Origin: Gaiellasilicea sp037721555 | GTDB taxonomy: Bacteria; Actinomycetota; Thermoleophilia; Gaiellales; Gaiellaceae | Reading direction: 5' to 3' | Length of the DNA: 64,000 nucleotides | NCBI GenBank assembly: GCA_037721555.1 | Contig: JBBJOI010000004.1 | Span: 1-64,000 of the forward strand | Shown: piece after piece, positions 58,332 through 64,000 of the stretch | How positions within the stretch are numbered: the stretch's first letter is position 1 | Layout: every line of letters starts with the position of its first letter | The notes under the pieces: model-generated | Told to the model about the DNA's origin: nothing | What the model saw: the letters and a program-made list of their open reading frames with translations, nothing else | Databases searched by the model: none | Program-made: the position numbers and the translations under genes

Positions 58332-58997
58332 GTGCTGTTGGTCTTGGGCGGATCGAGTGGGGCGGGTAAGTCGGCTATACGCCTGTTCCTCGACGGCGAC
58401 GGAAAAGCTCTTCTTGCTGGACTGACGCTCGCTAGTCACGACTTCGATGAGGACGGGGTCCCGGACGACGCCGACAATGTTTGGCGGCAGCAGACAGGAG
58501 AGCGTTGGCTACGCCGGGCGATCGAATATCGCGCGGACGGCATCGACCTTCTTCTTTCGGCGAACTTGCCGCTCGGAGAGATCCTCGCCGCGCCGAGCGC
58601 GCCTGAGGCGGATGGGATTGCTGTCTGTCTGATCGACTGCAATGACACGACGCGCGTAGGGCGACTTCGCGCACGCGGACACGCCTCGTACACTGACCAG
58701 CGAATCTGGGACTTCGTTCTCTTTGCAGCCTGGCAGCGGTTGCATCACGACGATCCAGCCTGGATGCCCGAGGTGATGATCGGGCACTGGCCGGAAATGC
58801 AGTGGCACCGCTGGACGGTTTGGAAGAAGGGCGACCCTCGGTGGGCGACGGCGATCGTCGACACTTCGGGCGAGCCCGTCGTCGACACTTCGGGCGAGCC
58901 CGTCGAAGATTCAGCCCACCGTGTGGCCGCGTGGATTCACGAGCAGGTGCGCCTACGCGATGAAGGTGCGCTTCCTCTTCGACGGGGCTGTTGGTAG
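58332..58997 (+). CDS. P-loop kinase-like NTPase
   Basis: 221 aa. Walker A is GGSSGAGKS (residues 6-14, VLGGSSGAGKSAIRLFLDG) at the very N-terminus, then DDADNVWRQQTGERWLRRAIEYRADGIDLLLSANLPLGEIL and GIAVCLIDCNDTTRVGRLRARGHASYTDQRI, the shape of small-molecule kinases of the shikimate/gluconate-kinase type. GTG 58332 starts it. A 24-bp tandem duplication near the 3' end (58857-58904) repeats VDTSGEPV twice. Confidence 0.8.
   Translation: MLLVLGGSSGAGKSAIRLFLDGDGKALLAGLTLASHDFDEDGVPDDADNVWRQQTGERWLRRAIEYRADGIDLLLSANLPLGEILAAPSAPEADGIAVCLIDCNDTTRVGRLRARGHASYTDQRIWDFVLFAAWQRLHHDDPAWMPEVMIGHWPEMQWHRWTVWKKGDPRWATAIVDTSGEPVVDTSGEPVEDSAHRVAAWIHEQVRLRDEGALPLRRGCW
58857..58904 (+). repeat. 24-bp tandem repeat x2 in the kinase gene
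   Basis: Two identical 24-base units encoding VDTSGEPV each, in frame, near the C-terminus of the kinase. Recent duplication. Confidence 0.95.
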
Positions 58998-59006
58998 GAA
59001 CCCTTG

Positions 59007-59039
59007 CTTGGGCCAGCGTTGAGGAATGTCACCCGAGCG
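59007..59039 (+). repeat. Array repeat copy 26
   Basis: CTTGGGCCAGCGTTG then AGGAATGTCACCCGAGCG. Starts 10 bp after the kinase stop. Confidence 0.92.
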
Positions 59040-59152
59040 CGAGCTTCAGTCGTCTATGACGGCGCGGGCCGGAGGCACGCCAGCAGGCGCCGAGGGTCTC
59101 CTAGCGGCTCGGGTCGAGGCATCGAGCGCTGCTTCGGGCAGAATCTCCGACT

Positions 59153-60010
59153 GTGTCAGACACTCGGGTTCTCGGTATCGACGTTTCCGACCGGGTGCTG
59201 GCGCAGTGGTCGAAGTGGTTCGCGCCGGACCCCCAACCGTTCTTGGTGGCCGAAAAGCCGCCAGAGCGGAACTCCGCCGAGCTGAGGGACGAGGTGCGCG
59301 ACACGTACAACTTGTATGGCCTAGCCGCTCGCGGTCTCTCGGTTTGGTGGCTGCGCGAGGTCGAGTACTTGGCGCTCCCGCGCAGGGAGCGTGCCGATTT
59401 TGTCCGATTGCAGGTGGAACTAGGGCGCGGCTTGGTTCCAACGGTTAAAGGTTCTGGGAGAGAAGCAGGCCCATCAGCACGCGAGCAGGCAGACGGGCAC
59501 CGGTTCGTTTGGTGGCCCAGTCTCCTCAGCCGGGGCAATCGCCGTCGCGTGCTGAGTCGCTACGTGACAGGGGCGCGGAGGCCGAGCCGGCATAGGGAGG
59601 TCGAAGCGAAAGTGTGGCGTTTGGCTGAGCGACTGCTCCCCGACGCGCGACGAGTCGCGGGAGTGTTCCCCTCTCAAAGCGGACCGAACTGCTTCGGAGC
59701 GGTAATGGCCGCCGCAGGCGTGGCGGGCGCTGATGGGCTGTGGATGCAGCGTGCGCCGTTTGAGGAGTGGCTAGCGGCCGCAGCAAGCCCGACGACCGCT
59801 CGCGAAGGTGCAGCTCTCGGCGTAGTGATGGTGTGGCGCGACACCGCCGGCGATGCTCAGCACGCTGCGGTGACGCTCGGCGGGGGATGGGCTCTCCACA
59901 AGCCGTCTCAGGGCTGGATGTCGCCCACCATGGTTCTGACCGCAGCTGAAGTTATTCGCAGCGCGCGGTTCAGCGGGATCCGTTTGTACCGCTACGCAAT
60001 TCACGACTAA
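59153..60010 (+). CDS. Hypothetical protein, possible Cys-His hydrolase
   Basis: 285 aa. N-terminal charged region (MSDTRVLGIDVSDRVLAQWSKWFAPDPQPFLVA). The C-terminal half has SQSGPNCFGAVMAAAGVAGADG and DAQHAAVTLGGGWALHKPSQGW, a conserved-looking Cys (NCFG) followed by a His (QHAAV/LHKP) at the distance seen in NlpC/P60 or papain-like cysteine hydrolases. This is a pattern match only; family not firmly identified. GTG start (VSDTRVLGIDV). Single-gene array unit. Confidence 0.6.
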   Translation: MSDTRVLGIDVSDRVLAQWSKWFAPDPQPFLVAEKPPERNSAELRDEVRDTYNLYGLAARGLSVWWLREVEYLALPRRERADFVRLQVELGRGLVPTVKGSGREAGPSAREQADGHRFVWWPSLLSRGNRRRVLSRYVTGARRPSRHREVEAKVWRLAERLLPDARRVAGVFPSQSGPNCFGAVMAAAGVAGADGLWMQRAPFEEWLAAAASPTTAREGAALGVVMVWRDTAGDAQHAAVTLGGGWALHKPSQGWMSPTMVLTAAEVIRSARFSGIRLYRYAIHD

Positions 60011-60167
60011 GCGGCGGCGATGCGGCGTGTGCCCGGCGGGGACGGGCAGCGGGTATAGCGGCGGGCGCGGGGCCCGCCCGGTCTCCTTGCAGCCCTTCAG
60101 GCCTCGTGGCTCCGGACTAGCCCTTTACCGGCTGCACGGCCAGCAAGGGCACGATAGTGCTTCGTCG

Positions 60168-60200
60168 CATGGGCCAGCGTTCGCGAATGTCTCCCGACGG
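60168..60200 (+). repeat. Array repeat copy 27
   Basis: CATGGGCCAGCGTTC then GCGAATGTCTCCCGACGG. Near-consensus. 30 bp before the stop of the EVE-domain gene. Confidence 0.93.
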
Positions 60201-60229
60201 ATCCAAGACGCGAGGCTAGCGCCGACCGA

Positions 60230-60676
60230 TCAGCCAGTCGAGGTCGCGCGTCCAGCCGCCACCGCAAGCGCGGTCTCATACTCGTTAGCGGTGATCCGAA
60301 CGACGCCCGCTTCGAAGTCGGCTCTGGCATTCTCTGCCGGGTCGATCTGCGACAGCACGGTACTTATCGGTACCGGCGGGTCCCATTCCTCGACCTGAGC
60401 CAGCAACACACCGCCAGGAGAATCGCCGGGGTACACCTGCGCCTCGGACGGTGTCCAATCATGAACCGCTGAGGCGAGCTCGGCGCGGCCGATGAACTTC
60501 CGCTCGGGTGCGCCCAGATAGACGAGGATGAGGTCGCCGGCGGCAAGCGCGTTGCGGTGCCGCTCGTCTGCGTCGATGCCCCACATCCTGACCCGCAGGA
60601 ATCCAATGGCCTGTTCGCGGAGCGCTGGCCGTGGCGCTGCGTCCCCCCTTACGAAGTTGAAAAGGTAGTGCGCCAC
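60230..60676 (-). CDS. EVE-domain protein
   Basis: 148 aa. Core VAHYLFNFVRGDAAPRPALREQAIGFLRVRMWGIDADERHRNALAAGDLILVYLGAPERKFIGRAELASAV, a PUA/YTH-like fold. The family binds modified bases or nucleotides and is often found near restriction or defence genes. The GTG start at 60676 (VAHYLFNF) fits the family better than the longer frame. No partner genes; single unit of the array. Confidence 0.8.
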   Translation of the reverse strand: MAHYLFNFVRGDAAPRPALREQAIGFLRVRMWGIDADERHRNALAAGDLILVYLGAPERKFIGRAELASAVHDWTPSEAQVYPGDSPGGVLLAQVEEWDPPVPISTVLSQIDPAENARADFEAGVVRITANEYETALAVAAGRATSTG

Positions 60677-60738
60677 CCCACGAGCGTACCCCCGACATCG
60701 CAGAGTTGGGGTTGCGCTTCCGACGAGGTGCAGCGTCG

Positions 60739-60771
60739 CCTGCGCCAGTGTTCCGGAATGCACCCCGAGCG
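60739..60771 (+). repeat. Array repeat copy 28
   Basis: CCTGCGCCAGTGTTC then CGGAATGCACCCCGAGCG. Followed after only 16 bp by copy 29. Confidence 0.92.
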
Positions 60772-60787
60772 CGTGTGAGCGCAAACT

Positions 60788-60820
60788 CCCTGGGCAGTTA
60801 CGGGAATGTCGGCCTGAACG
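60788..60820 (+). repeat. Array repeat copy 29
   Basis: CCCTGGGCAGTTAC then GGGAATGTCGGCCTGAACG. Forms a direct pair with copy 28 with no gene between, like an empty unit. Confidence 0.85.
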
Positions 60821-60829
60821 CTTCCGAAC

Positions 60830-61768
60830 TCAGCTGAGCAGCGTGCGGCAGATCGCCTCCACGTGTCGGTGGTCGGTGCCGCAGCAGCCGCCTACCACGT
60901 TGAGGTTCGCGAGGCTCGCCCGTAACTGACCGTGGCGCCTCGCCAGATCTTCCGGATCGCCGTCGTCAAGCGTCGTTGCTTCGTCTAGTTCTGCGTGGCT
61001 TTTTGTCGACGCGTTCGCACGCACCCCACGCACGCGCGCGAGCCACGGCGCCTCCCGCTCGATGATGTGCTCGAAGTGAGTGGGGTGGGCGCAGTTGATC
61101 ATGAAGTACGCAGCCCCTTGCTGCGTCTCTTCGTCAACCTGGTCGATCGCCTCGCCGAGAGGTTGGCCGCTCGGGAGTCGACCGTCCGTTTCGAGGGTGA
61201 ACGAGATTGCGGCGGGTAGCCCCTTCCTCGACGCCGCGCGGACGATCCCGACCGCCTCAGCAGCGTAGGTCATCGTTATCGCCGTCACCATGTCGGCGGA
61301 CGTCTCCGCGAAGGTGGATATCTGGGTGTGGTGGTAGCTCTCAGCAGCATCAGCGGAGAGCACTTCCTCAGGGGCGTAGCCATCGCCTTGGGGGCCGACA
61401 CAGCCGCTGATCACGAACGGCGACCTGGGGCGTTCGTACTGGTCGCGGATCTCTTCCAACAGCGCGATCGCGGTGCGGTTCAGTCGATCCAGCTCTCGGG
61501 CCGAGTAGCCCAGGCGCGCAGCCCACGCCGGGCTTGCCCGCCACGTTGGGCTCTCGAGCACGAAACCGATGCCGAGGTCGCCAGCGAGCTCGGCATATCG
61601 GGCGTAGTAGCTCCTGAGCGCCTCGGTGCCCTCTTCGCTTCGTAGCAAGTCGACGGCCGCAAATTCGGGTAGCTCAAAGCCCTCGTGGAAGATGAGCGTC
61701 GTCTCGATACCGCCGTCCGTCATGAACAGCGCGCCGCCAAGCTGAGGTAACCCATCGCGGTACCGCAA
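60830..61768 (-). CDS. Homocysteine S-methyltransferase family protein
   Basis: 312 aa. Opening LFMTDGGIETTLIFHEGFELPEFAAVDLLRSEEG is the family's betaine-homocysteine-methyltransferase-like start. Zinc ligands are Cys in MINCAHPTHFE and the CC pair in VVGGCCGTDHRHVEAI. It would move a methyl group from S-methylmethionine, betaine or SAM to homocysteine. ATG 61768. Stands alone between array repeats. Confidence 0.9.
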   Translation of the reverse strand: MRYRDGLPQLGGALFMTDGGIETTLIFHEGFELPEFAAVDLLRSEEGTEALRSYYARYAELAGDLGIGFVLESPTWRASPAWAARLGYSARELDRLNRTAIALLEEIRDQYERPRSPFVISGCVGPQGDGYAPEEVLSADAAESYHHTQISTFAETSADMVTAITMTYAAEAVGIVRAASRKGLPAAISFTLETDGRLPSGQPLGEAIDQVDEETQQGAAYFMINCAHPTHFEHIIEREAPWLARVRGVRANASTKSHAELDEATTLDDGDPEDLARRHGQLRASLANLNVVGGCCGTDHRHVEAICRTLLS

Positions 61769-61933
61769 TTCGGAGCGATGCTCGCAGATCGTCCATCGAA
61801 ATTCAAAGTTGATTGGCTACTGACGTTCTCTAACTCCCGTGAGGCGGAAACGAATGCTGCTGGCCGCCGAACAGCGGCACTCTGTCGACGGGGGCGTTGC
61901 TGATCGATAGTGCATCGAGGCCGAAAACGTTGC

Positions 61934-61965
61934 CGTGCGCGAGCGTTCAGGAATGTTCCCTGACG
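61934..61965 (+). repeat. Array repeat copy 30
   Basis: CGTGCGCGAGCGTTC then AGGAATGTTCCCTGACG. In the 250 bp gap between the methyltransferase and the DsrE-like gene. Confidence 0.92.
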
Positions 61966-62019
61966 AATGTAACCACTTGCCGATTTGATCCCCACGACCC
62001 AGCGTGAAACAGTTACCCC

Positions 62020-62370
62020 ATGGCGAAGCTCCTCATCCACATCACACGCGGTCCTGAGGACCCAACTCGCGCGGCGCTCGGCTTTCTGGTCGGCAAGGCA
62101 GCGGTCGAGGACGGTCACGACGTGTCACTCTTCTTGGCGGCAGACGCAGTTCAGCTCCTGAGGCCAGCCGTCCTCGATTCACTCGTTGGACTTGGAACGG
62201 GGTCGCTTCGAGACTCGTACGACGCGCTCGTCTCGGGTGGAGCTCGATTCTTCGTGTCAGGTATGTCGAGCAAAGCGCGCGGCTTCGACGCTGAAGGCAT
62301 CGCCGAACCAGCAACCCCCAACCGACTCGTGGAACTGGTGCTAGACCACGACCGCGTCATCACGTACTAG
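62020..62370 (+). CDS. DsrE/DsrF-like protein
   Basis: 116 aa. MAKLLIHITRGPEDPTRAALGFLVGKAAVEDGHDVSLFLAADAVQLLRP is the DsrE/F/H-type fold opening; PVLDSLVGLGTGSLRDSYDALVSGGARFFVSGMSSKARGFD-like middle and VELVLDHDRVITY end. It has no cysteine, so it cannot be a sulfur carrier of the DsrC-relay type; a binding or sensor role is more likely. ATG 62020. Confidence 0.75.
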   Translation: MAKLLIHITRGPEDPTRAALGFLVGKAAVEDGHDVSLFLAADAVQLLRPAVLDSLVGLGTGSLRDSYDALVSGGARFFVSGMSSKARGFDAEGIAEPATPNRLVELVLDHDRVITY

Positions 62371-62407
62371 CCGAATGTCAGGAGGTCAGCGAGAGGCGAG
62401 ACACTCC

Positions 62408-62440
62408 GCTGGGCCAGCGAGCGGAAATGTCCCCTGAGCG
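62408..62440 (+). repeat. Array repeat copy 31
   Basis: GCTGGGCCAGCGAGC then GGAAATGTCCCCTGAGCG. CACTCCGCT at the left end pairs with AGCGAAGTG at the right end, a flanking stem extension. Confidence 0.94.
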
Positions 62441-62530
62441 AAGTGTAGGCGTCCTTATCGGGTCGCCTCGGCGATCGGTTGTGAAAGGCTATGGCCCCGC
62501 AGTTCACGAACATGAGATGAGGAGACAACC

Positions 62531-62811
62531 ATGTACGCGAGTGTCCGTACGTACGCTGGGAACCGCGACCTGGCCGATACGCTCGCCGAGCACGCGGACG
62601 ACATTCGGCAAGTCATCGCCGCATCAACGGATTCAGGGCGTACTACCTCCTGAAGACCGGCGACGGCACGACTTCGATCAGCGTCTTCGCCGACCAAGCG
62701 GGCGCGGAGGAGTCGAATAGCGCGGCAGCAGCGTGGCTTGCCGAAAACCTGCCAGACCTGGACGTCGCACCGCCGCAGGTCACCGAAGGCGGAGCCGTCA
62801 TCGACTTCTAG
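62531..62811 (+). pseudogene. Small ABM-like protein, frameshifted
   Basis: MYASVRTYAGNRDLADTLAEHADDIRQVIA, then after one base removed near 62623 INGFRAYYLLKTGDGTTSISVFADQAGAEESNSAAAAWLAENLPDL ending in a TAG. The strand-helix pattern is that of dimeric alpha/beta-barrel (ABM-like) proteins. GAGGAGACAACC precedes the ATG. A sequence error could explain the break. Array copy 32 begins 14 bp after the stop. Confidence 0.65.
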
Positions 62812-62824
62812 GTCGCCGAACCTC

Positions 62825-62858
62825 GCGTGGGCGAGCGTGCGGTAATGTTCCCCGAGGG
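62825..62858 (+). repeat. Array repeat copy 32
   Basis: GCGTGGGCGAGCGTGC then GGTAATGTTCCCCGAGGG. Follows the ABM-like remnant and precedes the 3' end of the membrane protein gene. Confidence 0.92.
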
Positions 62859-62896
62859 CGTCGCCGGGTGGCTGGCCCGAACCGCGCAAGAGCAGG

Positions 62897-63550
62897 TCAG
62901 CTGCTGGGAGAGGCGGCCGGGATGGGCCGACCCGCCTCTGTTTTCCGACCCCGAGCAACGAGGCTGGCGCCGAACAGAATCCAGCCCAGGCCGAAGAGCA
63001 CGTTCGCAACGGCGCCGTAGATCCTGTAGCCGTAAATCTGATCCAGCACGTCCGGCCGTACCGCCGCCAGCCACAGGACTGACCAGAACAGCACGACCCC
63101 GAGCCCCCACAGCAGGAGCCGGCTGAATCGCGTCAACGAGGAAGTTCGTCGGTTAGCCACGGCCATGAGGATGAGGCCTGTCCCAAAGACGGGCGCAAGC
63201 AGCGGCGGTACGACCGCGAGGATCGCCAGGTTGACCAATGCCGGGATCACCACGCCGATCATCGTGAGTACGTAGCCGACCCGCGCCATCCGGCCGGCTC
63301 GGCCGGTCAGCCGCCCGTACGAACCGGCGAGACCGAGCGCGATCAGCAGGCCTGAGGGGCCTTCCATCATGCTGCCCCAGAACAGCGTGCCCATGCCGAG
63401 CACCTCTCCCTCCATGTTTACGGAGCCGGGGCCGTGCACGCTCGTGTAGATCGGCCACAGCGCGATGTTCAGCGCCCCTCCGGCGATCATCGCGACACTC
63501 GGCCATAACGCAGACGCCGACGCCGGGCCCGAGCGGATGACCCGGGACAT
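62897..63550 (-). CDS. Multi-pass membrane protein
   Basis: 217 aa with about six hydrophobic segments: WPSVAMIAGGALNIALWPIY, GPSGLLIALGLAGSYG, VGYVLTMIGVVIPALVNLAIL, PPLLAPVFGTGLILMAVA, LLLWGLGVVLFWSVLWLAAV and IYGAVANVLFGLGWILFGASL. No family recognised. Single gene in its array unit, read right to left. Confidence 0.65.
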   Translation of the reverse strand: MSRVIRSGPASASALWPSVAMIAGGALNIALWPIYTSVHGPGSVNMEGEVLGMGTLFWGSMMEGPSGLLIALGLAGSYGRLTGRAGRMARVGYVLTMIGVVIPALVNLAILAVVPPLLAPVFGTGLILMAVANRRTSSLTRFSRLLLWGLGVVLFWSVLWLAAVRPDVLDQIYGYRIYGAVANVLFGLGWILFGASLVARGRKTEAGRPIPAASPSS

Positions 63551-63590
63551 AGGCGGAGTCTAGTGAGGAGCCTCCGGCGACAACCACTAG

Positions 63591-63624
63591 GAGTGGGCCA
63601 GTGTTCGTAAATTTCCCCCGAGGA
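63591..63624 (+). repeat. Array repeat copy 33
   Basis: GAGTGGGCCAGTGTTC then GTAAATTTCCCCCGAGGA. Last copy in the window; the array probably continues beyond it. Confidence 0.9.
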
Positions 63625-63710
63625 GCGGGTGGCGCGAGGCCTTGGGGCTCCTTGTGGGGTCATACTTCGATCACGGCGACTCGCTCGGGTCGCCGAACGG
63701 GAGGAACGGA

Positions 63711-64000
63711 ATGCCGCTCTATCTATCGAGGTTCAGCTACACGCCGGAGACATGGGCCAGGCTGATCGGTAACCCGGAGGACCGTCGAACAGCTGCTCGG
63801 TCGTACATCGAGTCGGTCGGTGGCAAGCTCCACGGGTTCTGGTACGCCTTCGGCAGTCACGATGGCTACTCCCTCTGGGAGGCGCCCGACAATGTGTCGA
63901 TGGCTGCCGTTGCTCTGGCGATCGGTGGCGGCGGCGCGCTCAGCTCGCTAGAGACGACCGTCCTGATGAGCGTCGACGAGACGATGGACGCCTTGCGCAA
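63711..64000 (+). CDS. GYD-domain protein, cut by window edge
   Basis: The visible 96 codons start MPLYLSRFSYTPETWARLIGNPEDRRTAARSYIESVGGKLHGFWYAFGSHDGYSLWEAPDNVSMAA. PLYLSRFSYTPETWARL is the opening of the GYD-domain family, and the GxxxGFWYAFGSHDGYSLWEAPDN stretch is diagnostic. Small cytoplasmic proteins, function unknown. GGGAGGAACGGA precedes the ATG. Runs off the right end of the window. Confidence 0.82.
   Translation, partial: MPLYLSRFSYTPETWARLIGNPEDRRTAARSYIESVGGKLHGFWYAFGSHDGYSLWEAPDNVSMAAVALAIGGGGALSSLETTVLMSVDETMDALR

Noticed and set aside
34533..63624. CRISPR array
   Set aside because: The repeats are 31-36 bp and similar, but spacing is hundreds to thousands of bases filled with genes, copies vary, and no cas genes are visible.
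34533..63624. Canonical integron attC sites
   Set aside because: No GTTRRRY/RYYYAAC core pair was found in the copies and they are shorter than known attC sites; the comparison is kept only as an analogy.
34533..63624. Solo transposon ends or REP sequences
   Set aside because: A single orientation over long stretches and one copy per gene fit these poorly, but I cannot exclude them without a database search.

Overview
The window is about 64 kb of high-GC DNA with many GTG/TTG starts, stop/start overlaps between neighbouring genes and actinobacterial-style proteins. Gene content suits a deep-branching actinomycete, perhaps Thermoleophilia/Gaiellales. That placement is inference; no rRNA is present.

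Region 1 (1-27.2 kb) looks like core chromosome. On the minus strand it carries an MBL hydrolase-hisS-aspS operon and a complete histidine degradation set: ftcD, hutH, hutU, hutI and a small membrane protein. The plus strand has a SAM methyltransferase and a uracil-DNA glycosylase-like gene, a heterodimeric ABC exporter pair with one degenerate ATP site, and an HD-domain protein ending at tRNA-Gln(CUG). A patch of small accessory genes (16.5-20.4 kb) follows. Next come an ECF sigma gene, a formimino-THF cyclodeaminase gene (the enzyme after FtcD), a GST, a two-component system, a cupredoxin and an acidic secreted protein, up to tRNA-Glu(CUC). Four convergent gene pairs here are separated by 110-235 bp foldback sequences that contain or abut the stop codons.

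Region 2 (27.2-34.5 kb) is a decayed accessory stretch: small unknown genes, a CPA1-type antiporter, a frameshifted oxygenase-like gene beside a ParB-like gene, an intact IS3-type element and a frameshifted IS110-type transposase.

Region 3 (34.5 kb to the end) is the most unusual part. About 33 copies of one ~33 bp imperfect hairpin repeat sit between almost every gene, usually one gene per repeat. Nearly all copies share one orientation, except five consecutive copies at 53.5-56.1 kb. The genes between them are a mixed bag read from either strand: cupins, nucleotidyltransferases, GNATs, dihydrofolate-reductase-family proteins, MBL, nitronate monooxygenase, SnoaL, EVE, GYD and ABM-like proteins, and homocysteine methyltransferase. 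Many neighbours are wrecks. The layout resembles an integron cassette array, but the canonical attC core and an integrase are not visible.

Two genes in this array are MerB-like (organomercurial lyase family). Each has an in-frame TGA at codon 159, where MerB has a catalytic cysteine, and each TGA is followed at the same distance by a perfect 7-bp hairpin with a GGTC loop, like a bacterial SECIS element. Both are candidate selenoproteins, and one continues into a class III nucleotidyl cyclase domain.

Single-base frameshifts occur throughout, several in homopolymers, so some 'pseudogenes' may be sequencing errors.
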